From Gallintestinimicrobium propionicum (lineage in GTDB: Bacteria > Bacillota > Clostridia > Lachnospirales > Lachnospiraceae), in NCBI RefSeq assembly GCF_025567525.1, contig NZ_JAOQJY010000002.1:62001-126000 (forward strand): a DNA stretch of 64,000 bases. The letters run 5' to 3'. The notes below the pieces were generated by a model. It did not search any database and was not told where the DNA came from. It saw nothing but the letters and a program-made list of their open reading frames with translations. The translations under genes were made by a program, and so were the position numbers. Numbering within the stretch: the stretch's first letter is position 1; the number at the start of each line of letters is the position of its first letter. Below are positions 7,609-15,210 of this stretch, in pieces.

Positions 7609-7794
7609 TCAATAAATCCTCCAGTATAATATAATAATCTCTCGGAATCTTCAGCCCAGTAAAATCAAGGCTTTCAGATCCTTCTTTTTATAAAATCCCC
7701 CACTTTTTTGCCTAAATCGCTTGACAAATATACCGAAAAATGCGGCGCTTCGCGCCCTTGATCAAAAGTACATTTTTCGATTGGAGGCGATTTT

Positions 7795-9119
7795 TTGTTA
7801 CCTGTTAATTGTGGCAGTCATGCCGATTATCAAAACTTTGTTATTGAAAACCTTCGTAAATATTATACTGATCCTGATGCCCTTGCACGTTCCACTTGGG
7901 ATATCATTGAACGCTTCTGGTATCTGGATTTGTCGGATACCGATGTTCTTTTAGCTGATAAATATTCCAGGTTTGGTCCTGCCCCAAGAACTCCTTCCTG
8001 TATGCAGCGCTCTTACCTGCTATCCATTGATTTTAAAGTTTCCTCTATCACCGAATGGGCTGCCCAGCTTAAAATAAACCCTCTTTTTGCCATCCTCAGT
8101 GGTTTTCAGGTTGGTGACACTCCGGGTGTTGGTACTTTTTATGATTTTATGAAGCGCTTATGGGATTCTGATGATCCCCATATGTCCCCTCATATCCATC
8201 CGATGAAAACAAAAGTGAAAAAGCCACATGCCAAAGGTGAAAAAGCCGCTTCGGTTGAAAAAATAACCGTTGCTGCCCTTCTGCCACAGTTGGAAAAAAC
8301 ATCTTTTTCCATCAACGACCAGCCTTACGCTTCTCTCTTTAAAATCTATCGAAAAGAATTTTTGGATGTCTCCGTGGAAAAGGGTCTTATCCATAAGGAT
8401 AATCTCGCCCTTGCCGATGATGGGACTCCTGTTGTCACTTCGCACAGAGAACGCAAAAAATGCATATGCAAATGTAAGGAAAATGGCATCTCTGACTGTA
8501 ACTGTGACCGGTACTTTTCTCAGCCTGACTGTGACATCGGCTGGGATTCCTCTCGCGACTGCTTTTATCATGGATATGATTTATATATGCTGATCGATTC
8601 ACAGAGTGATCTCCCCGTATTTCCCCATTATTCCTGTGCTTCAAAGCATGATTCACATGGATTCCTTCAGGCTTTTTTTCGAATGAAATCATTCCTTCCA
8701 AATTACCAAGTATCAAAAGTACTTTTAGACTCCGCACATGATGCCATGCCTTACTATCAATACTTTAGGCGCAAAAACATCACACCATTTATTGATCTTA
8801 ACAGCAAAGCTGGAAGACCACCTGTCTATAAAAATGATTTTACCATTGATAACGACGGGGTTCCTGTCTGCCCAGCCGGGCACCGAATGCGGCGCGATGG
8901 TATCGAAGTTGCGAAAGGACGCATGAAATTCAAATGTCCGAAGATCAGTCATACAGGCGGTTGGATTTCCTGTACCTGTGACAACCCATGCTCAAACGCT
9001 AAATATGGTCGCACCGTCCACTTGGTGTTAGATGACAACCCAAGACTCTTTAATCATCCACCACGAAGCAGCAAAGAATGGAAACTGGAATACAATGCAA
9101 GAACATCTGCAGAACGTTT
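7795..9119 (+). pseudogene. DDE-type IS transposase (IS1182/IS4-like), 3' end replaced by IS5 insertion
   Basis: About 440 transposase codons. The TTG start at 7795 has GGAGG 8 nt upstream. Visible features: a central cysteine-rich insert (CICKCKENGISDCNCDRYF), the DDE-region LLDSAHDAMPYYQYFRRK, a second cysteine-rich part (ISCTCDNPC) and the C-terminal start ARTSAERL. Intact relatives continue through a helix with the last acidic residue and about 50 more residues. Here the frame runs into an IS5-family element near 9120 and ends out of frame at 9199-9201. The product would lack its C-terminus and is presumably inactive. The exact IS family is uncertain. Confidence 0.7.
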
Positions 9120-10140
9120 GATATTGTCATATGGACAAAGAAAAAAGAGTTTCTTGCCCAGATCGAGCGGATCGTCCCGTGGAAGGAATGGCTTGCGCTG
9201 ATTTAGCCGTGCTATTATAAAGGAGAGCGCGGCAACAAACCCTATCCGCTGGAGACCATGCTGCGGCTGTATCTGCTGCAAAATCTGTATGACTTGAGCG
9301 ACGAAGCGACAGCGGCAGAAGCAATCGACAGCCGGGCGTTTTCGGATTTCTGCGGCGTTGATTCAAGCAACCAGGTGCCGAATGGGGATACCATTGGCCG
9401 CTTCCGGAACCTGCTGGTGAAAAACGGATTACAGGAGAAGCTGTTCACGCAGGTCGTAGCTGCACTGACGGAACAGGGTCTGATCCTGAAAAAGGGAACG
9501 ATTGTTGATTCCACCATCATTTCCGCGCCATCCTCCACCAAGAACAAGGAGAAGAAGCGGGATCCGGATGCACATCAGGTCAAGAAGGGCAATACATGGC
9601 ACTTTGGCTATAAAGCGCATATCGGCGTAGATAAGGACAGCGGACTGGTCCACACATTGGCGGCGACACCCGCCAATGTTCATGACGTGTCGCAGGCTTC
9701 ATCACTGTTGACTGGTGAGGAAGAGGTCGTTTACGGTGACAGCGGCTATCTCGGCTCCGGAAAGCGTGAGGACGCAATCGTTCGGAATAAGTCTGGCCGC
9801 AAAATCAAATACAAAATCAACCGTCGTCCATCCCAGCTAAAGAAACTGAGTAAGAGCGGCCAGTACGCGGCCAAGAAAGCAGAACATGCAAAATCTTCTG
9901 GCCGTGCGAAGGTGGAGCACGTATTTGGCATCGTCAAAAAACAACTAGGGTTTCGGAAAACGCGATACCGAGGGCTCGAAAAGCAACGAGCCAAATTCAA
10001 TATCATATTTGCGTTAGCGAATCTGCTTCTGGCTGACAGGCCCTGCCTGGCGGCTTGAATCTGTATACCTTCTGCGAGAATTCTAAGCGCAAACCGTTCT
10101 GCCAAAAGCCACCTGCTGGCAGGACAGTTCTTTTTGCCTT
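9120..10140 (+). mobile_element. IS5-family insertion inside another IS transposase gene
   Basis: The left boundary is placed where the interrupted transposase loses its family pattern (about 9120). The right boundary is uncertain and set just beyond the transposase stop, near the hairpin-rich stretch. Terminal inverted repeats and target duplications were not identified by eye, so the ends are approximate. Confidence 0.5.
9131..10058 (+). pseudogene. IS5-family transposase with start-proximal frameshift and TAG
   Basis: The frame ending at 10058 carries the conserved IS5 regions: PYPLETMLRLYLLQNLYDLSD, a first acidic residue in KKGTIVDSTIISAP, a second in VVYGDSGYLG, and the C-terminal KVEHVFGIVKKQLGFRKTRYRG. 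Upstream in the same frame FLAQIERIVPWKEWLALI is present but is followed by an in-frame TAG at 9204-9206 where relatives have a glutamine. The natural ATG at 9131 is out of frame because of a change in the A-rich stretch just after it. A 266-residue product from 9258 would lack the N-terminal domain. I read it as inactivated. Confidence 0.75.
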
Positions 10141-10540
10141 ATTATGCGATGTTGCCTTAAATGTGTATTCTTAGCCATGGTTTTCTCCGTTTCTTAGCTG
10201 CCGCCATTCGGAGAAAACGAAGGGGCTCTGCCCCTTAAACCCCGAGGTTTATCGCTTTTGTTTCCAGGAAGGCAGCAAAAAAGGCAGCATCCGTTAAGAT
10301 GCCGCCTTCCCGCAAACCCTATGTGCCGCTCAGGTCGCTCCTCAGCGTTGCCCTATCCTGCACATAGGTAAAGCATTAGTATTGTAAACTACCGTTGGAG
10401 TCAAGTCAAGAGCTGCTGTAATGTTTGTAAAAGTTACTTCCGGGTACCTTTTTGCAAGATTAACTTCCGCTCCGCCTGCCCTCCAACCGGATTTTAACTA
10501 TTCAATTGACGAGATTGTCTACTCAATATACTATTCTTAT
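10060..10540. other. Non-coding stretch with several hairpins
   Basis: No supported gene. It holds a GGAAGGC...GCCTTCC stem with nested GCATC/GATGC at about 10267-10313 and a CCTATGTGC (from 10319) / GCACATAGG (to 10368) inverted repeat. A short GC-rich motif that I associate with conjugative-element ends in this group is also present, and the left copy of a 16-bp inverted repeat that carries a minus-strand promoter (10381-10410). Confidence 0.5.
10381..10410 (-). promoter_or_regulatory. Outward-facing promoter in left 16-bp inverted repeat
   Basis: On the minus strand TTGACT (10404-10409), 17-nt spacer, TACAAT (10381-10386). The -35 part lies in TTGGAGTCAAGTCAAG (10395-10410), repeated inverted at 12683-12698. 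It reads leftward into the hairpin-rich non-coding stretch; no gene is seen there. Confidence 0.5.
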
Positions 10541-12448
10541 TTATGGCAGTAACGATGTGGTCATGCTTGCTTTCATTACGCCCATAGCAGCAAAGATAAG
10601 TGAAACTACGATTGCACCAAGCCAGATGTTTCCGGTCTTTTTAAAAGCCTTTCTGACAAAGAACGGAGCAAGAAACAACATCCAGAAATTAATCGCCAAG
10701 ACAAGTAAATCGCTCCAGTTCCACCCAAAAACACGAGGGGTTAGTCCTGTTATCAACAAGGTTGAATATTGAATTATTAAAAGAATCATACAGCCAAGGC
10801 TGTTACTTAGGCCGCAGATTACAAGGTTTTTTGTCTCGCTCATGCCTTCAACACGAAATGCACCATTGATAAGAAGACTGTACTGGACATAGAACAAGAA
10901 GAAAAACGGCCAGTAGTTCAGTAAGGCAGGAAGTTTTTCGGGCTTGAATGGTTTTAATGCGCTCATCCACATTCGGAAATCCGTATTGAAACTCCATTTA
11001 CAAAACGTAACAATTCCATAAACAATTACAAAAATAGCCAAACCCACACAGAATGTTTTAAACAATTCGACCTTTCCAATTTTAAGTCCAATCATCTCAT
11101 CGGAACGAAGTCCGGTCTTTTTGTCACGTTTGAAATTGAGCCAGAACCAAAACGCTACCCAGATAGTATTCAAAAAAGTCCATGTCACAATGAGGTTCAT
11201 CGGCGCAATATTGAACCAAGCTGTCGGTGTTCCGCAGGAAGCGTCAGGAAATATTTTTAAGTATAGAGGCATAGTGATAAATGCCGTAACAACAGAAACA
11301 CAGCCTCCCGCTATCACACCTATCCAGAACTTCTTGCTTTCCTTCTTGTCAGTCAAAGCTGGTACTTTAGGGGGCTCCTTCTCAGCACGTAACTTTTGAA
11401 ATACTGGCATAGCAAGAACCAAATCCATTAAAGGAAGTAACGCAGCGAGTAGGGCCAAAAGAGCTATAGCATTGAAAAGGAGTTTCGCAGGATAAATGAG
11501 ACTTGTAGGAGAGACAGGTGTATTGACCTCGAAGCAATATGTAAAGAAACTTATAATGTCTCTAACTGCCTCGGGAACAATGGGGATTGCTCCATGGATT
11601 GAAAGCGGTTGATATATAATGCGGAGTGTGTTGTCCTCTCTGTTTCCGTAATAAGTTCCTTCCTCCACATAATCAACTTTTTCCCCATCAGATAAACTGG
11701 AATTGATAAATTCAATTCCTTCGATTGCATCACCTACAATACGACTTGTTTTTGTTGATACAAGGTCACCACATTCCTCAATAGACCCCATCAAACAGCC
11801 GACATTTACATGAAGCGCAGATGGATCATATCCATTGTTTGCGGTGGGAGGTGAGCCGCACGGCAGGGCTGCTGTAACCTTTAGCAAGGATTGAGCTGCT
11901 AAAAGCTCATCTTCGGTGATGGATTCACCCCCGTCTGAATCGGGGCTTTGCGCTTGCTCAATAGCGGCATTATACATATGCCCATAATGTTGTACTGTTG
12001 TCCATGTGCATATTCCACCCATTGACAGTCCGGTAACCCCCACTTTATCTGTATCTATAAAGTCCAGTATACCACTGGTCAAATAATCTGTTAGGGCAAC
12101 CATCCCCATTCCATCCGAGTACATATTCGTATATAGAGCCATTTCACCCTTTTGATAAAACATACCCGATGTACCATGACTATATGGCTCCATATTAGCA
12201 ACGGCTATTCCTCTTCTTGAAAGTTCTGTAGCAACATAACTCCAAGACTCTCCTGCATCCTCCCACCCGGAGGAAGTGATAACCAGCGGAACTTTATTTT
12301 CAGCAGAGGCATTTTGGGGGATATACAAGGTTGCGTTTAACTGCTGTTGATGATCAGTTACTATAGAGATGTTCATTGTGCGAACTTTCCCGAAGTTCGT
12401 TTGCACTAACATTGCACCTATGCTGGCAACCAAAATAATTATCAGCAA
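10541..12448 (-). CDS. Membrane-anchored alpha/beta hydrolase with C-terminal multi-pass domain
   Basis: About 635 residues. An N-terminal membrane anchor (LIIILVASIGAML) is followed by a dienelactone-hydrolase-like domain facing outside, with nucleophile in VGVTGLSMGG (Ser142) and a MEPYSHGTSG loop. After residue 300 come about seven hydrophobic segments. Homologues of this layout are seen in Firmicutes but I know no assigned substrate. The start is problematic: AAGGAGG lies at about 12489-12495 but no ATG, GTG or TTG follows at the right distance. The frame continues upstream of TTG 12448 through KKQSWYRTLCIL, suggesting that the native start codon was altered near the A7 run. The promoter and 48-bp palindrome lie just upstream. 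Confidence 0.7.
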   Translation of the reverse strand: MLIIILVASIGAMLVQTNFGKVRTMNISIVTDHQQQLNATLYIPQNASAENKVPLVITSSGWEDAGESWSYVATELSRRGIAVANMEPYSHGTSGMFYQKGEMALYTNMYSDGMGMVALTDYLTSGILDFIDTDKVGVTGLSMGGICTWTTVQHYGHMYNAAIEQAQSPDSDGGESITEDELLAAQSLLKVTAALPCGSPPTANNGYDPSALHVNVGCLMGSIEECGDLVSTKTSRIVGDAIEGIEFINSSLSDGEKVDYVEEGTYYGNREDNTLRIIYQPLSIHGAIPIVPEAVRDIISFFTYCFEVNTPVSPTSLIYPAKLLFNAIALLALLAALLPLMDLVLAMPVFQKLRAEKEPPKVPALTDKKESKKFWIGVIAGGCVSVVTAFITMPLYLKIFPDASCGTPTAWFNIAPMNLIVTWTFLNTIWVAFWFWLNFKRDKKTGLRSDEMIGLKIGKVELFKTFCVGLAIFVIVYGIVTFCKWSFNTDFRMWMSALKPFKPEKLPALLNYWPFFFLFYVQYSLLINGAFRVEGMSETKNLVICGLSNSLGCMILLIIQYSTLLITGLTPRVFGWNWSDLLVLAINFWMLFLAPFFVRKAFKKTGNIWLGAIVVSLIFAAMGVMKASMTTSLLP

Positions 12449-12510
12449 AATACACAGAGTGCGATACCATGATTGTTTTTTTCGTGTTTTCCTCCTTGAA
12501 AAATATTGGG

Positions 12511-12558
12511 TTTACACAGTAGTTAATCGTTTATATAAACGATTAACTACTGTGTAAA
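12511..12558. promoter_or_regulatory. Perfect 48-bp palindrome, candidate repressor operator
   Basis: TTTACACAGTAGTTAATCGT followed by TTAT, then the exact reverse complement. It begins one base past the -10 of the minus-strand promoter (12560-12565), so a bound protein would block the hydrolase promoter. The symmetric core TTAATCGTTTATATAAACGATTAA resembles a TetR-type site in shape. No TetR gene is nearby. Confidence 0.75.
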
Positions 12559-12559
12559 T

Positions 12560-12588
12560 AGTATATCTTACCATTGCAATTGCTTCAA
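12560..12588 (-). promoter_or_regulatory. Promoter of the membrane hydrolase
   Basis: Minus strand: TTGAAG (12583-12588), 17-nt spacer, TATACT (12560-12565). The 48-bp palindrome covers the expected transcription start. Confidence 0.6.
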
Positions 12589-12683
12589 TTGACAAATGGT
12601 CTAAAAAGGTTTCTTTTTTTTTGTTCAATTCTACAAGATGCCCTTGCATGTAAAAGCGAATTTATCTGATTTTTGTTTTTAGC

Positions 12684-12712
12684 TTGACTTGACTCCAAGC
12701 TGACTATATACT
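12684..12712 (+). promoter_or_regulatory. Outward-facing promoter in right 16-bp inverted repeat
   Basis: TTGACT (12684-12689), 17-nt spacer, TATACT (12707-12712). The -35 region is the inverted copy (12683-12698) of the 16-mer at 10395-10410. It reads into a 26-codon frame at 12746. Confidence 0.55.
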
Positions 12713-12745
12713 TTAAAAAATAAGGCAAAGGTGAAGGTTGAAACA

Positions 12746-12826
12746 ATGCAATTTAAGCACTATACCGAAAAAGAACACACAAAACCAAGCCACCTAAAAG
12801 CAGGCGAAAATCGAAGTTATGCTTAA
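12746..12826 (+). pseudogene. Short truncated reading frame
   Basis: ATG with a purine-rich site upstream (AAGGTGAAGG) and a good promoter at 12684, coding 26 residues (MQFKHYTEKEHTKPSHLKAG...). It stops just before an IS5-type transposase fragment. Most likely the 5' end of a gene cut by that insertion; I do not recognise the family. Confidence 0.35.
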
Positions 12827-12847
12827 AAGTTAAGTAGTAGATGGAGC

Positions 12848-13126
12848 AGTTACAAGATATCCTTGCCGCTGGCGGATAAAGGCTATGACAGCGATAAATT
12901 TGTACGCTGGTTGGAAGAACGGGGCGGAATCGTGGTGATTCCCAGCCGTATCACTGCCAAACACCCCAGGAAAACAGACTGGCACACATACAAAGAGCGT
13001 CATCTGGTGGAAAACCTTTTCCTCAAGCTGAAAAACAACCGCCGTTTTGCCACCCGGTATGAGAAGAAAGCACTCTATTTTCACGCTGTTGTCTGTCTTG
13101 CCTGTATCCTTGTTTGGTTTCTTTGA
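12848..13126 (+). pseudogene. IS5-family transposase, C-terminal fragment
   Basis: About 92 codons. LPLADKGYDSDKFVRWLEE and IPSRITAKHPRKTDWHTYK lead to the conserved C-terminal acidic region ERHLVENLFLKLKNNRRFATRYEKKA, typical of the IS427-type branch of IS5 transposases. The N-terminal half, with the first acidic residue, is missing. It is a different branch from the IS5 copy at 9.1-10.1 kb. Confidence 0.75.
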
Positions 13127-13143
13127 TGGTTTTAAAACGGACT

Positions 13144-13555
13144 CTAGGAGCAAAGATGCTTTGAGGTGGGGAGCACGGATATGTCCACGCCAATTTCAGA
13201 GATAACACCTATAGCAGAAAAGGCTTGGATACCCTGAGCCGTTGCAATGATGTTGAGCTGTGGGAGATATTTCTCAGAGGTAGCCAGAATCAGCGATTGT
13301 AGGTTCAGTTTGCACAATTCCAAGACATCCATGTGGGAGCGGATGATGCGGGACTTTTCAGCCTGTTCAACACACATTTTCCCGTCCACGGCGGCAAGGA
13401 TTTCTACGTCAGTTGCTTTCATGTGCTTAATGCGGAAACCGGAAACGTCTGTGATTTTCACCGCAGGTTTTTCCAAAATCCCAACAAATTTTTTTGCTGC
13501 GTTAGAGCCACTTCGTTTCGTGCCCTTTTGTGCTTTGTAGCGCAGCGGAAAGGCA
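13144..13555 (-). pseudogene. IS110-family transposase, C-terminal fragment
   Basis: The minus-strand frame reads RYKAQKGTKRSGSNAAKKF, then a long helical part and the transposase_20 motif GVISEIGVDISVLPTSKHLCS, where it ends without the usual WAGLTP continuation. The DEDD catalytic N-terminal domain is absent. Sequence beyond about 13555 is antisense to the LacI gene, so the junction lies there. Truncated at both ends. Confidence 0.7.
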
Positions 13556-13566
13556 TGGTCATAAAA

Positions 13567-14550
13567 ATGAAAAAGAGCAGTATGGCGGATGTTGCAAGAC
13601 TTGCCGGAGTCTCTATTGCCACCGTAAGTCATGTGATTTCTGGGAAAAGATACGTATCAGATGAGATGACACAAAGGGTGAAAAAAGCTATTGAGGAACT
13701 GGCATATACTCCAAACTTGGCAGCTAGAAATTTAAAAACAGGAAAAAGCAATGCAATTCTTTTTATTGTTCCTAATATTGGAAATAATTTTTTTTCTACA
13801 GCTGTAGAAGAGTTAGAAACTTACTTTTCTGAGGTTGGCTACAGATTACTAATTGCAAGTACTAAAGAAAATGTCACTCGTGAGGCGGAGCAGCTTCATG
13901 AAATTAACAGTAGCATGGTAGATGGAGTTATTTTAGCTAGCACTGCAGAAAGTTATGATCAGCTAATGCAATATCTTCCACACACGTTACCAATTGTTCT
14001 TTTTGACCGTAGTTTTGATGCGATTAATTTGAGTAGTGTTGTGTGCAGCAGTGCCCCTCAGTTGTCAGAAGCAGTTACTGCACTGTATAAAAAGGGCCAT
14101 CGTCGCATTGGATTTATTGTCAGCCGCCGACGGATATCAAGTGCACAAGAGCGGTTAGGCGCATATCTTCATGTAATGGAGCAATTTGGTATTTCAGATA
14201 TCAATACTTTCATCAAAGAAAGCGAAGATGATTATGCAAAGGTTGAGATAGGCTGTGCACAGTTATTACAGGAGGGGACAACAGCGATTATTGCCTCCGA
14301 TGGCGCAATATCCTTTTATACAAGACACGCTTGCATTCAAATGGGGAAGATCCTTGGGAAAAATATTGAAATTGTTGGGTACGTTGATGCACCAAATACC
14401 GACTTGATGATTGACTATTTTGCAACCATAAAACTGCCAATTCGAGAGGCAGCACACAAAGCGGGGGAAGAGATTATTTCTTGTATTCAGAATCCGAATA
14501 TTATTCATAAAATTGAACTCTCTGCTACACTTATTTTTCGTCAGTCTTAA
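13567..14550 (+). CDS. LacI-family transcriptional regulator
   Basis: 327 residues, full length for the family. The N-terminal HTH reads MADVARLAGVSIATVSHVISG, followed by the hinge (TPNLAARNLKTGKSN) and a periplasmic-binding-protein-like sugar domain (IVPNIGNNFFSTAVEELE to the C-terminus). The effector is unknown. The ATG at 13567 is 13 nt from GGAAAGG; that site and all sequence upstream derive from an IS110 fragment, so its native promoter has been lost or replaced. Translation from the ATG at 13555 is less likely because it would sit against the site. A terminator follows at 14592. The likely target operon downstream is gone apart from a 23-codon stub at 14654. Confidence 0.85.
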   Translation: MKKSSMADVARLAGVSIATVSHVISGKRYVSDEMTQRVKKAIEELAYTPNLAARNLKTGKSNAILFIVPNIGNNFFSTAVEELETYFSEVGYRLLIASTKENVTREAEQLHEINSSMVDGVILASTAESYDQLMQYLPHTLPIVLFDRSFDAINLSSVVCSSAPQLSEAVTALYKKGHRRIGFIVSRRRISSAQERLGAYLHVMEQFGISDINTFIKESEDDYAKVEIGCAQLLQEGTTAIIASDGAISFYTRHACIQMGKILGKNIEIVGYVDAPNTDLMIDYFATIKLPIREAAHKAGEEIISCIQNPNIIHKIELSATLIFRQS

Positions 14551-14591
14551 TTTAAAATTCAAATATTTATATGTAAACGGTTTGAAACGCA

Positions 14592-14631
14592 CCCGCACAC
14601 AAAGGCTATTTATGTGCGGGCACATTTTTTT
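14592..14631 (+). terminator. Rho-independent terminator after lacI-like gene
   Basis: Stem CCCGCACA (14592-14599) / TGTGCGGG (14613-14620), then CACATTTTTTT. Confidence 0.8.
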
Positions 14632-14653
14632 GACATTAATGTTGGAGGTTATG

Positions 14654-14722
14654 ATGAAGAGAGGCAGAATTTTGAAGTCAAGAAATTTTCAATGTTTTTT
14701 ATTTATAAAAAGTGAAAGATAA
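14654..14722 (+). pseudogene. Short stub frame downstream of the LacI gene
   Basis: ATG preceded by GTTGGAGG, coding about 22 residues (MKRGRILKSRNFQCFLFIKSER). A strong site followed by a very short frame suggests the start of a LacI-controlled gene truncated by rearrangement. No family recognised. Confidence 0.3.
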
Positions 14723-14757
14723 CAATTTATTAGTTTTGAATACTTCGCAGAAATTAC

Positions 14758-15045
14758 CCTTGACAAATACAGTTTCAGAAGAAAATGCTTGAAAAGTATG
14801 CCAAAGAACAGGGTTTTACGAATCTTGCACACTATACCGATGATGGGTATAGCGGCACAAACTTTGACAGACCGGATTGGAAGCGATTGACTGCTGACAT
14901 TGAAGAAGGGAAAATCGGATGTGTTATCGTCAAGGATATGAGTCGAATCGGCAGAAATTATCTGGAAGTAGGATTTTATACGGAGGTTCTATTTAGTACA
15001 ATGGGATTCCCGGAAAATTGGAAAGAGTTACTTCAACATAAATAG
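14758..15045 (+). pseudogene. Serine recombinase (TnpX/resolvase-type) internal fragment
   Basis: The frame reads QKKMLEKYAKEQGF, then HYTDDGYSGTNFDRPDWKRL and VIVKDMSRIGRNYLEVGFYTEVLF, the conserved body of the large serine recombinase catalytic domain. The N-terminal segment with the catalytic serine is absent. After EVLF the frame switches to STMGFPENWKELLQHK, a tail not from the recombinase (it recalls the C-terminus of Abi_2-type proteins), and stops. It is inactive and is a hybrid of two remnants. It supports a Tn4451-like origin of the region together with tnpV and tnpW. Confidence 0.75.
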
Positions 15046-15048
15046 TGA

Positions 15049-15081
15049 TTGAAATCCCGCACCACTGATGCGAGATTTCAA
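15049..15081 (+). terminator. Stem-loop after recombinase fragment
   Basis: TTGAAATCCCGCA (15049-15061) pairs with TGCGAGATTTCAA (15069-15081) with one mismatch; no T-run, so terminator activity is uncertain. Confidence 0.4.
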
Positions 15082-15094
15082 TAATAAACATATA

Positions 15095-15210
15095 TCAGAA
15101 GATATCCAAACTATCCTCTGCATCCACCCATGCTTGCATCTCACCATCGAGAGCAAGCCTTGCATATTCCAGCGGATTATCAATCGCCAGACGTGATATT
15201 AACAGTTGTG
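15095..15210 (-). pseudogene. C-terminal gene remnant, family not recognised
   Basis: The minus-strand frame ending at 15095 reads LLISRLAIDNPLEYARLALD and then WVDAEDSLDIF before the stop. It looks like a genuine protein C-terminus, but the frame further upstream is antisense to the symporter gene. Probably the last 35 codons of a mobile-element gene whose remainder was lost at the junction with core DNA. Confidence 0.35.

Noticed and set aside
7721..7954. 77-codon frame at the left end of the IS transposase
   Set aside because: It overlaps the transposase in another frame and lacks its own site; the TTG at 7795 with GGAGG upstream explains the region.
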